DNA of 63,730 nt from Abiotrophia sp. HMSC24B09 (GCF_001815865.1 NZ_KV822206.1:1-63730); one strand, 5' to 3'. Positions 35,846 through 44,283 are shown, numbered from the stretch's first letter. A program made the numbers and translations. Notes: generated by a model not told the origin, from the letters alone.

Positions 35846-36833
35846 TCTCAAAAAGCAAAACAGAGAACTTAAAGAGGAACAAGAACGTAAAAGTAAGAAG
35901 CCTAGAAAGCTTAGCCCATCAGAATATCGAATCACAGGTATGAAAACAAAACTAGCAGTAAAAAATAAGAAAAGTCATAAGGCACGTTTACAATTAGTAG
36001 ATAGATTGCAAGCAATGGATAAGCCAGAGCCTGTTACCGAGCAGTATGATGTCTCTTTCTTAACTTATTCGCAAAAGAATATCAATCGAACGCTTTATAT
36101 CCCGCCAAAAAGATGTACCGTTCAAGGAAAAGTACTTTGGGATTTACCTGCGCTTACCTTGATGAGTGGGCAAAAACTTGCTATTACAGGGAATAACGGA
36201 ACTGGGAAGACTAGCTATCTTAATTATGTTAATTCAATTATCCCTAGCCACTATCGAAAGGGCTACTTTCAACAGCAGAACTCAGATAGTCAAGATGATG
36301 ATCTTACCCTCTACCAAATGGTTCGTGATGTGTCTTCATTAAGCCAGCATGAATTGCGAACTATGATGGCAGTGTTAAATTTTAAAACATATAATATTGA
36401 GACTAGGGTGAATCAGCTTAGTAGTGGAGAGAGAGCTAAGTGTCACTTACTCTGCTTACTGATTCAAGATTTAGATGTTCTACTTGTCGATGAAGCAACA
36501 AACTTTTTAGATATAAAGGCGCTTGAAGCATTAGAACACATACTTAAGAAGTTTCCAGGTATCCTACTCTTTGTAAGTCATGATACTACTTTTGTCTCAT
36601 CCCTTGCGACTTCTGAGCTAAGTTTAGATCATCAGGTATTATCAAGTAGTCGGATCGATAGTTGTGAACACGATGCAAGAAATAAGAAAAGTGGTCGTAA
36701 AGATGAGCTGACAATACTAGAATTCAGAATTAGTTCGCTATTGAGTCAGTTATCAGTCAATCCAAATACAGAGTTAGAAGAAGAATATCAAAAGTTGTTA
36801 GCTGAAAGAAATAAGTTAAGTAAACTAAGATAG
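35837..36833 (+). pseudogene. ABC-F ATPase, C-terminal half only
   Basis: From the first Met (35940) the frame gives 297 residues, but the coding frame is open upstream to about 35837 and reads KKQNRELKEEQERKSKKPRK, the charged linker between the two ABC domains. The second domain is intact: Walker A GNNGTGKTS, signature LSSGERAKC, Walker B VLLVDEATNFLD, and a C-terminal coiled-coil. The whole first ATPase domain is missing. Intact relatives are ribosome-bound ABC-F proteins, some giving antibiotic protection; this half is not expected to do so. A terminator follows. Confidence 0.82.
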
Positions 36834-36836
36834 AGT

Positions 36837-36864
36837 AAACCGCCCTTATTAGGGCGGTTTTTAA
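36837..36864 (+). terminator. Rho-independent terminator
   Basis: A 10-bp stem (aaaccgccct with its complement) around TATT, then TT; near-symmetric, so it may work on both strands. Confidence 0.85.
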
Positions 36865-36979
36865 TATTCAGGATAGAAAGTCCACACACTGCTTTAACAG
36901 TCAATGCCAATCCTTTTCCATACACTTTCACCTACATTTATGGTAGACTAGCATCATAGAATGTGAGGAGGCGACTGCC

Positions 36980-37423
36980 ATGACAGATTGTATTTTTTGC
37001 AAGATAATTGAAGGCCAGATTCCCAGTGCCAAGGTCTATGAAGATGAGGATGTCTACGCCTTTTTAGATATTACCCAGGTGACGCCGGGCCATACCCTGG
37101 TGATTCCTAAGACCCATGTGGCTAATATTTTTGAATATGATGAGGACCTGGTTGCTAAGGTCATGACTAAGTTGCCTAAGATTAGCCGGGCAGTGCGCCG
37201 TGCCTTTCCTGATATGCTGGGGCTTAATATCCTCAATAACAATGGTCAGGCGGCCGGCCAGACGGTTTTCCACTCCCATATTCACTTAATTCCCCGCTAT
37301 CAAGGGGATGGCGATGGCTTTGGTTGGTCCTTCGCCGACAACAGCAAGTCTTACACATCAGAAGAATTTAGCGCTCGGGCGGCTGCTATTGCCAGCGCCT
37401 TAGCACAAGAGGAGGAAGCATAA
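36980..37423 (+). CDS. HIT-family nucleotide hydrolase
   Basis: A 147-residue protein with the histidine triad HSHIHLIPR (about residues 98-106) and the N-terminal CIFCKIIEGQIPS with two Cys of a zinc site, close to the Hit protein of bacilli. Such enzymes split nucleoside phosphoramidates and related adenylates. Good RBS (gaggagg). It starts the backbone sequence after the island and overlaps the YtxH-like gene by one base (TAATG). A gene of this type next to prsA is usual in Firmicutes. Confidence 0.92.
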   Translation: MTDCIFCKIIEGQIPSAKVYEDEDVYAFLDITQVTPGHTLVIPKTHVANIFEYDEDLVAKVMTKLPKISRAVRRAFPDMLGLNILNNNGQAAGQTVFHSHIHLIPRYQGDGDGFGWSFADNSKSYTSEEFSARAAAIASALAQEEEA

Positions 37424-37773
37424 TGGGTAAATTTACACGCGGGTTCGTCTTAGGCGCCTTGGCGGCTGGGGCTTGGACGCTATTTAATGTCAAACAAGAT
37501 GGGGCGACTACTCGTCGCCAGCTTAAGTCTTATGTCAATGATTTCTGTCAGGATAGCCAACAATTGGGGCAAGATACTTGCCGTATTCGCCGGGCCTTGC
37601 ACGACGTAACTGACAAGGGCTTGCCGCTTTTACAGTCAACGGTAGGGGAAGTGCAGACGCTCTTCCGTCGTTTTCAGGAAGCCAATGGGCCCCGCATCCG
37701 TCGCACCCAGGAGAAAGTTGAAAAACTCAACTCAGATTTAGAATTGGCCCAGGAAAATGTGAATAAATCGTAA
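37423..37773 (+). CDS. YtxH-like small membrane-anchored protein
   Basis: A 116-residue protein. It opens with a Gly/Ala-rich hydrophobic segment (GFVLGALAAGAWTLF), as in YtxH/gas-vesicle-like stress proteins, followed by a charged helical part likely to form a coiled coil (EKVEKLNSDLELAQEN). It lies in an operon with the HIT gene and upstream of prsA. Function not known. Confidence 0.7.
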   Translation: MGKFTRGFVLGALAAGAWTLFNVKQDGATTRRQLKSYVNDFCQDSQQLGQDTCRIRRALHDVTDKGLPLLQSTVGEVQTLFRRFQEANGPRIRRTQEKVEKLNSDLELAQENVNKS

Positions 37774-37873
37774 CCTTTTCGTGGATTTTCGACTTCTTCA
37801 TACTCATTTCACAGCAAATGTGTTATAGTAGTACAGTAATCAAAAAATTAATGTTATATAAGGGATTGATTGA

Positions 37874-38848
37874 ATGAAAAGAACAACACTTAACCGTATG
37901 ATGGCTTTTGCCTCTGTCTTAGTTTTATCAGGTGCAGTTGCCAATACTGCCAGCGTGGTTTACGCGCAAGACAACGTTGCCACTGTAGGTGACCAAACCA
38001 TCACCAAGGAAGATCTCTACAACCAAATGAAAAAAGACGCTGGTTTAGTAACCTTGCGTTCTATGATCTTGCAAAAGGTATTGGAAATGAACGCGCCTAA
38101 CGCTGCAGACATCAAGAAGCAAGCAGAAGAAGAAGTCGCTAAGCAAATCGAAAAAGTAGGTGGCGAAGAGAAGTTCCAAGAACTCTTAACCTACCAAAAA
38201 TTAGGTTCAGTTGAAGACTTCAAGAACCAAATCTACATCCGTAACCTCTTCAACGAAGTGGTTTCTAAGCAAATCGACCAATCCGATGCAGCCATCGAAG
38301 ACTACTACAACAACACTTACCAACCTAAGATGGAAGCTCAACACATCTTGGTTGACACTGAAGAAGAAGCAAAAGACATCATCTCTAAATTAGATGCTGG
38401 CGAAAACTTCGATGAATTAGCTAAGACCTACTCTAAAGACGGGTCTGCCCAACAAGGGGGTCTCTTATCACCCTTTACTTCAGGTCAAATGGTCAAGGAA
38501 TTTGAAGATGGGGTTAAGGGTCAAGCTAATGGCGAATACACCAAGACACCTGTTAAAAGTAAGTTCGGTTACCACATCATCAAGACCATCAACAATGGTG
38601 AGAAGAAGCCATTGGCAGATATCAAAGACGATGTGAAAAAAGAATACTTAGACAGCAAGATTAAAGACCAAAAATTCTCTTACAAGATTATTGGTAAATT
38701 AATCGAAGCGGCTAAGGTTCAAATTGACGATGCTGACTTGAAGGATGCAGTCAAAGAGTTAGTAGACTTAGCTAACAAACCAGATGATGTATCATCAAGC
38801 AGTTCAGAAGCTTCAAGCGAATCTTCCAGCGAGTCTTCAAGCAACTAA
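37874..38848 (+). CDS. prsA: PrsA-type foldase (parvulin peptidyl-prolyl isomerase) without a lipobox
   Basis: A 324-residue extracytoplasmic foldase. After the signal peptide come an N-terminal helical chaperone part (NVATVGDQTITKEDLYNQM), the parvulin domain at about 150-245 (MEAQHILVDTEEEAKDI, SKDGSAQQGGLL, KSKFGYHIIK), a C-terminal helical segment and a Ser/Glu-rich tail of about 20 residues. It helps secreted proteins fold outside the membrane. PrsA is normally a lipoprotein; here the signal ends in VVYAQDN and the protein has no cysteine at all. Membrane attachment must differ, perhaps by an uncleaved signal. Expressed alone, ended by a terminator. Confidence 0.92.
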   Translation: MKRTTLNRMMAFASVLVLSGAVANTASVVYAQDNVATVGDQTITKEDLYNQMKKDAGLVTLRSMILQKVLEMNAPNAADIKKQAEEEVAKQIEKVGGEEKFQELLTYQKLGSVEDFKNQIYIRNLFNEVVSKQIDQSDAAIEDYYNNTYQPKMEAQHILVDTEEEAKDIISKLDAGENFDELAKTYSKDGSAQQGGLLSPFTSGQMVKEFEDGVKGQANGEYTKTPVKSKFGYHIIKTINNGEKKPLADIKDDVKKEYLDSKIKDQKFSYKIIGKLIEAAKVQIDDADLKDAVKELVDLANKPDDVSSSSSEASSESSSESSSN

Positions 38849-38867
38849 TTGGCTTTAATTGACTTTT

Positions 38868-38898
38868 GCGCCTTAGGCTGACTAGGGCGCAATTTTTC
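38868..38898 (+). terminator. Rho-independent terminator after prsA
   Basis: Stem ttgcgcc/gggcgcaa with an internal 12-nt loop, then TTTTTC. Confidence 0.75.
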
Positions 38899-38931
38899 TA
38901 TTTTAATCTCGGCTCAGAAAGGAGGGTGCCC

Positions 38932-39477
38932 ATGCAGCGCCATGGCCATCGAATGTTGGTTTATCTCTCGCTTCTGGTCGCCCAAGGGGTGGTCATTAGC
39001 ATATTTGAACGTATGTTGCCGTCGCCTTTTGTCTTTGCGCCGGGGGCCAAACTAGGTTTGGCTAATATTGTGACGCTCTTGGCACTTTTCACCTTGACGC
39101 CGCGCCAGAGTTTTCAGGTGGTTAGCCTGCGTTTACTGGTCACTCTCCTGGTAGGGGGGACCTTCTCCATGTTCTTCTATTCCTTGGTGGGTTCCTACCT
39201 GTCCTTCGGGGCCATGCTCTTAGTCAAGCAGCTGGGGCCTAAGAGGGTTTCGGTCGTTGGACTCTCCATACTGGGAGGCATGCTCTTCAATGTGGGCCAG
39301 TTGTCAGTAGCCGCCTGGTTCGCCCGCTCTTGGACCCTCTTCAACTATCTGCCCTGGCTCAGCCTAGGGGGCTGCCTGGCCGGGCTAGCGGTCGGGGTCT
39401 TGGGCTACTATCTCTTGGAAAACAACCACACCTTACAATACTACCAGCAGGTCAGCCAGAAGGAGACCTGGTTTTAG
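38932..39477 (+). CDS. Gx transporter family membrane protein
   Basis: A 181-residue protein with about five membrane segments. It matches the Gx_transp family (once labelled heptaprenyl diphosphate synthase component I): FAPGAKLGLANIVTLLALF, FSLVGS-type loops and LGGCLAGLAVGVLGYYLL. Members are ECF-like membrane proteins of unknown substrate. ATG 38932 follows aaaggagg; the in-frame ATG at 38866 lies in the upstream terminator. A terminator follows. Confidence 0.8.
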   Translation: MQRHGHRMLVYLSLLVAQGVVISIFERMLPSPFVFAPGAKLGLANIVTLLALFTLTPRQSFQVVSLRLLVTLLVGGTFSMFFYSLVGSYLSFGAMLLVKQLGPKRVSVVGLSILGGMLFNVGQLSVAAWFARSWTLFNYLPWLSLGGCLAGLAVGVLGYYLLENNHTLQYYQQVSQKETWF

Positions 39478-39478
39478 C

Positions 39479-39507
39479 AGGATGGGACTTAGGTCCCGTC
39501 CTTTTTT
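39479..39507 (+). terminator. Rho-independent terminator
   Basis: Stem aggatggga/tcccgtcct (one G-U) and a run of six T, right after the Gx transporter gene. Confidence 0.88.
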
Positions 39508-39640
39508 GTTGCTTATATAATATTTGTATATTAGTTAAATAGGAAAAATTAAGTATTCTCTGATTTTGGATTCAAGGAATTCCGCTAAAAATCAGCTGTT
39601 CCATCCTCATATTGCCAAACAATATCCCGAATCCCCTGAA

Positions 39641-39653
39641 TTTTTTCGGATAA
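39641..39653 (+). promoter_or_regulatory. Candidate ComX (SigX) box of the comG operon
   Basis: TTTTTTCGGATA matches the streptococcal-type competence box (T-rich tract plus CGAATA core) with one mismatch. It lies 43 bp before the comGA ATG, where such boxes are found, and no good sigma-A promoter is visible there. Confidence 0.55.
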
Positions 39654-39695
39654 AAGGGCCCCTTTTTGGGTATTTATAAGTGAGGGGGAAATTCT

Positions 39696-40754
39696 ATGTC
39701 CTTAGCAATTGAAGAACAAGCCCATGATCTCATTGTTAAAGCTGTCTCCCAAGGTGTATCCGACATCCACCTGATGCCCAAGCCTGACCACTATGTCCTT
39801 TACTTTCGTCTCAATGGCCTCTTGCATGAAGAGGGCCGTCAGGACCTGGACTGGGGCAAGCGGCTCATCAATTACTTCAAGTATCGGGCGGATATGGACG
39901 TAGGAGAGAAGCGCAAGCCCCAGTCGGGCGCAAGCCATCTAGAACTAGATGGACAGGCTGTGGAATTGCGTTTTTCGACCATTGGGGATGTCCACCTGCG
40001 AGAGTCTCTGGTCATTCGGGTCATACAGTCGCAAGCGCGTCAAGGCGGGCCCTTGCTGACTTATTTTCCCAAGGACCTGGACATTCTGCGGCGCTTAATC
40101 CGACGCAAGTCGGGCCTCATCCTCTTCTCGGGGCCAGTCGGTTCGGGCAAGACCACCACCATCTATCACCTGCTTAGAGAGCGACTGCAAGAGGAGTTCA
40201 TTCAGGTGATTACCATGGAAGATCCGGTGGAAATCTTCGAGCCCCGTTTCCTACAGACCCAGATAAATGAAGCGGCTGGTATCTCTTATGATGTCATGAT
40301 TAAGGCTAGTCTGCGTCATCATCCGGATGTCTTAATGATTGGCGAAATCCGGGACGAAGAGACGGCCCGCATGGTCATCCGGGGTGCCTTGACCGGGCAC
40401 TTGATGATCGCGACCGTCCATGCCAAGGATAGCTTGGGCGTCATGGCGCGTTTGGCTGAGCTTAGTATTAGTCAGGCTCAGCTGACCCAGACCTTGATTG
40501 GCATTGTCAGTCAACGGCTGATTCCGCGCTACTGTAGCCTCTGCCAGACCAGTTGCCAGCTAGCCTGTCAACATCACCCGGTTGGGGCTAAGCGCTTGGC
40601 CTTGCTAGAGATTCTGTCAGGACAGGCCTTGCGCCAACATCTGACCCAGGAGCTAGCAGAGCCTGCCTATCAGACCCTAAACGACAAGCTGAGAAAGGCG
40701 TGGTCCTATGGCTTCATCGATGGGAAGGCCTACCTGCAATTTGAAGTGGTTTGA
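39696..40754 (+). CDS. comGA: Competence pilus assembly ATPase ComGA
   Basis: A 352-residue secretion-type ATPase of the GspE/PilB family. It has Walker A GPVGSGKTTT (about residue 148), an Asp box around MEDPVEIFEP, Walker B HHPDVLMIGEIRDEETA and a His box LTGHLMIATVHAKD. A Cys-rich segment (CSLCQTSCQLAC) near residue 280 recalls the zinc motif of PilB. It powers assembly of the DNA-uptake pilus. First gene of comGA-GB-GC-GD-GE-GF-GG; RBS gaggggg. Confidence 0.95.
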   Translation: MSLAIEEQAHDLIVKAVSQGVSDIHLMPKPDHYVLYFRLNGLLHEEGRQDLDWGKRLINYFKYRADMDVGEKRKPQSGASHLELDGQAVELRFSTIGDVHLRESLVIRVIQSQARQGGPLLTYFPKDLDILRRLIRRKSGLILFSGPVGSGKTTTIYHLLRERLQEEFIQVITMEDPVEIFEPRFLQTQINEAAGISYDVMIKASLRHHPDVLMIGEIRDEETARMVIRGALTGHLMIATVHAKDSLGVMARLAELSISQAQLTQTLIGIVSQRLIPRYCSLCQTSCQLACQHHPVGAKRLALLEILSGQALRQHLTQELAEPAYQTLNDKLRKAWSYGFIDGKAYLQFEVV

Positions 40755-41787
40755 GCGGCTCAACCAACCCAAGAAGCTGCCTCTGGTCCAACAAGCCTAT
40801 GTCTTGTCGGTCCTGGCGGATTTGTTGGGCCAGGGCTTTGCCTTAAGTACGGCCCTGCAATTTCTGGCCCTCTTAATGCCTAAGTATCAGGCCTTGCTTC
40901 TGAAGGTTGATGCGGCATTAGTAGAAGGGCAGAGCCTAGAAAAATCCCTGGCCCAATTAGGCTTTGGGACTAAAATCGTGGCTCAACTCTTCTATGCCAG
41001 TCGCCAGAATCGCTTGCAGCAAGCCTTAGTTCAAGCAGCTCAGCGCCTGCATCAGGCCCGGCTCTTCCGTAAGGAAATGGCCAAGCAATTAGCCTATCCG
41101 GGCATGATGGGACTCTGTCTAGTGGGCATGCTTTTCGGCATGCGGACCTTTATCTTGCCCCAGGTCACCAGCTTTATTAGCCAGGAGGTATATGAGCGGG
41201 AATGGCTAGTCCGCTTCTTAATTGGCTTTTTCACCTATTTGCCCCAACTGTCCTTGGTCTTACTGGCAGTGGGCTTACTAGGTCTGGGGGTAGGGGGACT
41301 GCTTCTGCAAAAAGCCACTTACCTCAAGCGCTATGCCTGGCTGAGGCCCATGCCGCTTCTAGGCAAGTGGCTGTCCTGGCAGCTGACCCAGCAGGTAGCT
41401 TACGAGTTGGGCTACTTTCTGGCAGGTGGTCTATCCCTCCAACAAATGTTGCAGGTCTGGATGGACTATCCAGTCGATCCTTTCCTGGCTGAACTAGCCC
41501 ATTATCTGATGGCCGGCTGTCTGGAGGGCAGGCCCCTAACCCAGCAGATGAGCCAGCTAGGTCTCTTCACCCGCCAATTCCCTCTCATTATTGAGCAGGG
41601 TGAATTGACTAGCCAGCTATCAGCCAAATGCCTGGTCTATGCGGCCAAGTTAGGTCGGGATTTGCAGGAAGACATGACCAAGAAAATCCACTTTATCCAG
41701 CCTATTCTCTTTATCTTTATCGGCTTGCTGGTGGTGGCTATGTACTTGGTCATGATGCTGCCTATGTTGACCATTCAGGGCTTGTAG
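40708..41787 (+). CDS. comGB: Competence pilus inner-membrane platform ComGB
   Basis: A 359-residue GspF/PilC-type membrane protein with two copies of the T2SSF domain (about 25-150 and 225-350) and three hydrophobic segments, the last at the C-terminus. The start is uncertain: ATG 40708 (inside comGA, after aaagg) or a TTG at 40741; both keep the same frame. Either way it overlaps the comGA end, so translation is coupled. It anchors the pilus motor. Confidence 0.92.
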   Translation: MASSMGRPTCNLKWFERLNQPKKLPLVQQAYVLSVLADLLGQGFALSTALQFLALLMPKYQALLLKVDAALVEGQSLEKSLAQLGFGTKIVAQLFYASRQNRLQQALVQAAQRLHQARLFRKEMAKQLAYPGMMGLCLVGMLFGMRTFILPQVTSFISQEVYEREWLVRFLIGFFTYLPQLSLVLLAVGLLGLGVGGLLLQKATYLKRYAWLRPMPLLGKWLSWQLTQQVAYELGYFLAGGLSLQQMLQVWMDYPVDPFLAELAHYLMAGCLEGRPLTQQMSQLGLFTRQFPLIIEQGELTSQLSAKCLVYAAKLGRDLQEDMTKKIHFIQPILFIFIGLLVVAMYLVMMLPMLTIQGL

Positions 41788-41817
41788 TTTTGCGCAAGGA
41801 CAAAAGGAGGTCATAAC

Positions 41818-42156
41818 ATGAAAGCAAGGGTGCTGAAGGGTCGGCGGAAGAATGCCTTCACGTTGATCGAAATGTTGATCGTCCTTATTATCGTAGCCCT
41901 TCTCATGGCCATTATTATTCCAAACGTGGCCGGTCAGAAGGAAAGAATTGAAAAGCAAGCGCGTCAGAATATGGCGCAAATCATTGAAACCCAAGTCAAT
42001 ACCTATAAATTGGCAGAAAATGATAGCGAGGTAACAGTCAAAGAACTGAAGACTGCTGGCTACTTGACTGATAAGCAGGTAGAGGAAGCCAAGAAGCTCT
42101 TGCAGTTGGATGAGAACACGACCATTACCCTGCCAATTAATATTCCTCAACCATGA
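41818..42156 (+). CDS. comGC: Major competence pseudopilin ComGC
   Basis: A 112-residue type IV pilin-like protein. The leader KGRRKNA is followed by the prepilin-peptidase site and the hydrophobic helix FTLIEMLIVLIIVALL; Glu5 of the mature form is present. The C-terminal part is short and acidic. It forms the DNA-uptake pilus shaft. RBS aaaggagg. The stop overlaps the comGD start (ATGA). Confidence 0.94.
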   Translation: MKARVLKGRRKNAFTLIEMLIVLIIVALLMAIIIPNVAGQKERIEKQARQNMAQIIETQVNTYKLAENDSEVTVKELKTAGYLTDKQVEEAKKLLQLDENTTITLPINIPQP

Positions 42157-42599
42157 TGGCAAGTCGACCAGCTCGCCAGGCTGGCTTTAGCCTCTGGGAG
42201 TCGCTCTTGGTCATGGTCATTCTCAGCCTAGTCTTGTGGTGCTTTTCCAGTCTGCCCATGGGCAATTTTCTGGCAGAATGGCGCTGCCGTCTATTCTGCG
42301 ACCAATTAGCCCAGGCCTTACTGGTCAGCCAGACTCAGGCCATTAGTCGCCACCAGACCTATCGGGTGGTCTTCGAGACGGGTGGCAATCAAGTGCTAAT
42401 TGAGCCCTTGGGCCAGGCCCAGGCGCGACAAGTCTATGCCTTGCCCCAAGATTGGCAGTTGGTTACTTTCTTGCAATTTCATTATTTTGGTGATGGACGC
42501 ACCGAGAAATTCAAGACCGTGACCTTGGTCAATCGGGTAACAGGCCAAAGGCACCATATTCGTTTTCAGTTGGGGAGTGGACGCTTTGAAATGGATTAG
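42153..42599 (+). CDS. comGD: Minor pseudopilin ComGD
   Basis: A 148-residue prepilin with the cleavage region QAGFSLWESLLVMVILSLVL, in which the +5 Glu is kept (FSLWE). A small beta domain follows. It is a probable tip or priming component with ComGE-GG. The start overlaps the comGC stop. Confidence 0.88.
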   Translation: MMASRPARQAGFSLWESLLVMVILSLVLWCFSSLPMGNFLAEWRCRLFCDQLAQALLVSQTQAISRHQTYRVVFETGGNQVLIEPLGQAQARQVYALPQDWQLVTFLQFHYFGDGRTEKFKTVTLVNRVTGQRHHIRFQLGSGRFEMD

Positions 42600-42918
42600 T
42601 GGTCACCGCCATCCTAAGGGGAGCAGGGGACATGTTGCCCTGGAAGCTTTGGTGGGCTTCCTCCTCTTGGGGGCCATGATGGCCCTCTACCTTCCAACCC
42701 TGCATCAGGCTTACCAGCGACTTGAGGACAGTCAAGTGGCTAGTCAGGAGTGGCGGCTCTTTGCCTTGATGGTGGAAGGTTGGATGCGACAAGACCAAGA
42801 CTGGCTAAGCCAGGCCAGACAAGCCCATCCCCAAATTCTTGATTTTGCTTGTCAGGACAAGAACTGTTGGATTGAGTTTGAGCGGGGGAGTCATTACCAT
42901 GTTCAAGCGACGGACTAA
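42586..42918 (+). CDS. comGE: Minor pseudopilin ComGE
   Basis: A short protein (about 110 residues) with RGHVALEALVGFLLLGAMM, a degenerate prepilin helix with Glu at the right place. I choose TTG 42586 because ggggag lies eight bases upstream; a GTG at 42577 is the alternative. It overlaps both neighbours, as in other comG operons. Assignment rests mainly on position. Confidence 0.75.
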   Translation: MKWISGHRHPKGSRGHVALEALVGFLLLGAMMALYLPTLHQAYQRLEDSQVASQEWRLFALMVEGWMRQDQDWLSQARQAHPQILDFACQDKNCWIEFERGSHYHVQATD

Positions 42919-43345
42919 GCAAGGCTTTACCTTAGTGGAATGTCTCTTTAGCCTCTTAATTTTGGCCTTGCTTTTTGAGGCGGCCGTCCTGACCCTGCAG
43001 TCTTACCAGCGTTGGATTAAGGCAGCCGAGACCGACCATGGCTTAGAGTGGCAAAACTTCGTCATGGTCTTCGAGGCCGAGCTCAATCATTTTCAAGTCC
43101 AGCAAGTAGGGCTGGACTATCTGGACCTAGTAGACAGGCAAGATGACAAGAAGACTTATCGCATTGTCTTGAACAAGCAACGCCTCTATAAGCAAGCTGG
43201 CTACCAGCCCTATCTCTATCAAGTAGCGGAGTGGCGGCTGGCACAATTTGGAGAGAGTTTGCGAGTGGAGGTGAGCTTCACCAATGGACAAGTCTACCAA
43301 ACTTACTTTTGGCTCAGACCAAGGCAAGATGAAAGTGGGCCCTAG
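42899..43345 (+). CDS. comGF: Minor pseudopilin ComGF
   Basis: A 148-residue protein starting at ATG 42899 (RBS gggggag). The prepilin segment is TKQGFTLVECLFSLLILALLF. The C-terminal domain (VAEWRLAQFGESLRVEVSF) matches the ComGF family. It overlaps comGE by 20 bases and comGG by 17. Confidence 0.87.
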   Translation: MFKRRTKQGFTLVECLFSLLILALLFEAAVLTLQSYQRWIKAAETDHGLEWQNFVMVFEAELNHFQVQQVGLDYLDLVDRQDDKKTYRIVLNKQRLYKQAGYQPYLYQVAEWRLAQFGESLRVEVSFTNGQVYQTYFWLRPRQDESGP

Positions 43346-44066
43346 GGGCTTTACCTTTCCCTTGGTGCTAGCCTTCATGCTGATTAGTCAGCTGACCTTA
43401 ATGGGTGTCCTGTGGCTTTTGGCTGGCCACACGGCCCATTTACATGAAGTTAGTCGTTACTATCAGGCCAATATTCAATGGTCTATGGTCAAATCCCAAC
43501 TTAGACGTGACAGAGAAGAGCAAGCCAAGGGCTTGCTGGTGCAAATCCAAGACCAGGTGCCCTTCCTCCTGGGACAGGTCTTGGGTCTAAGTGAGCCAGG
43601 TGCAATGCGGCAAATTGATGGAGCGCATTACCTGGTTGATTTGACACAAGGCCCCCACAAAGGGGAAAGAATCTTGGTCCGGGTACGGCTGGATCTATCA
43701 CCCCAGTTAGCGGCCGGCTTAGATAAAAAAGCCTGGCAAGCCTTGGCGGTCTATGAGCCAGGTCCAATGGAGAGAGACTGGCAAAGTGACCTAGCAGCCT
43801 TAAAAGAAGTGGCGGCTCAGGCAGACCCAAGCTTAAGTCAGGACAATTTTATCAAGGCAGACTACCAAAGTAGGCAGGGCCACTGGGCGCCGCAGGAGAT
43901 GGGAGGCCAAGAGTGGCAGTTTGCGGATGGTCAAATTGAGCTTGGGCCAGACGGCAAGACCTACCTCAATCGTGTGGGTGATGATTATGAACGACAGGAG
44001 ACCTTTGACTCCTGTCAAGGAGACTATGTGTTGCTGTATGAGTTCCTTCACTATGAGCTAAAATAA
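43329..44066 (+). CDS. comGG: Last comG gene, ComGG-like pseudopilin
   Basis: A 245-residue protein with the prepilin-like start GPRGFTFPLVLAFMLISQL, then a long soluble part. I use ATG 43329 (aagg upstream); 43284 is an alternative inside comGF. ComGG proteins are usually about 120-150 residues, so this is nearly twice the usual length. The added C-terminal part (DFNF-free, Asp/Gln-rich, ending FLHYELK) has no motif I recognise. Confidence 0.7.
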   Translation: MKVGPRGFTFPLVLAFMLISQLTLMGVLWLLAGHTAHLHEVSRYYQANIQWSMVKSQLRRDREEQAKGLLVQIQDQVPFLLGQVLGLSEPGAMRQIDGAHYLVDLTQGPHKGERILVRVRLDLSPQLAAGLDKKAWQALAVYEPGPMERDWQSDLAALKEVAAQADPSLSQDNFIKADYQSRQGHWAPQEMGGQEWQFADGQIELGPDGKTYLNRVGDDYERQETFDSCQGDYVLLYEFLHYELK

Positions 44067-44249
44067 AAAAAGACCGCAGTTTAGGCTAGGCCTAGACTGC
44101 GGTCTTTTGGGTGTCAGAACTAGCTTAGCTAGCCAAGGCCACTGTTCACAGCAGGGACCTTCCTATCCACCATCCGGGTGCGGCCTCTTAAGGAGACCTA
44201 TGATAGGCTGACGATGGCAACCTACCAGGTTGCACATCGGCTCATCGAG
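44065..44249 (-). ncRNA. Candidate structured small RNA with own promoter and terminator
   Basis: On the minus strand, a promoter (-35 TTGCGC at 44278-44283, 17-bp spacer, -10 TATACT at 44255-44260) leads into about 185 nt with no ORF. The RNA can form a strong hairpin (cgatg-gcaacct with aggttgc-catcg), a three-way junction closed by cctatc/gataggg-type pairing that encloses ggtctc/gaggcc and cacc/ggtg, then ctagc/gctag. It ends in a 13-bp terminator with a run of T. The size fits 6S RNA, but I do not see the single long hairpin or other known signatures, so the class is open. Confidence 0.6.
44068..44108. terminator. Strong terminator shared by comG and the minus-strand RNA
   Basis: A 13-bp stem (aaaagaccgcagt with its complement) is flanked by T runs on both strands; the minus-strand run is longer. 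It lies one base after the comGG stop. Confidence 0.88.
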
Positions 44250-44254
44250 CTCTA

Positions 44255-44283
44255 AGTATAACATAGGGGAGGGGCTAGCGCAA
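44255..44283 (-). promoter_or_regulatory. Promoter of the candidate small RNA
   Basis: Read on the minus strand: TTGCGC, exactly 17 bp, TATACT. No other gene on this strand starts near it. Confidence 0.65.

Noticed and set aside
36865..36979. Right attachment site (copy of the tRNA-Arg 3' end) near the island edge
   Set aside because: No stretch like the T-arm and acceptor end of the tRNA is visible here or around 27.3 kb.
41650..42162. Minus-strand frame of 170 codons in comGB/comGC
   Set aside because: It lies opposite well-supported comG genes and is rich in His/Asp without a recognisable domain or RBS.
44065..44249. Identification of the small RNA as 6S, SRP or RNase P RNA
   Set aside because: Size suits 6S, but I see several separate hairpins rather than one long bulged helix. 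SRP (GGAAGCAGC-type loop) and RNase P signatures are missing. Left unassigned.
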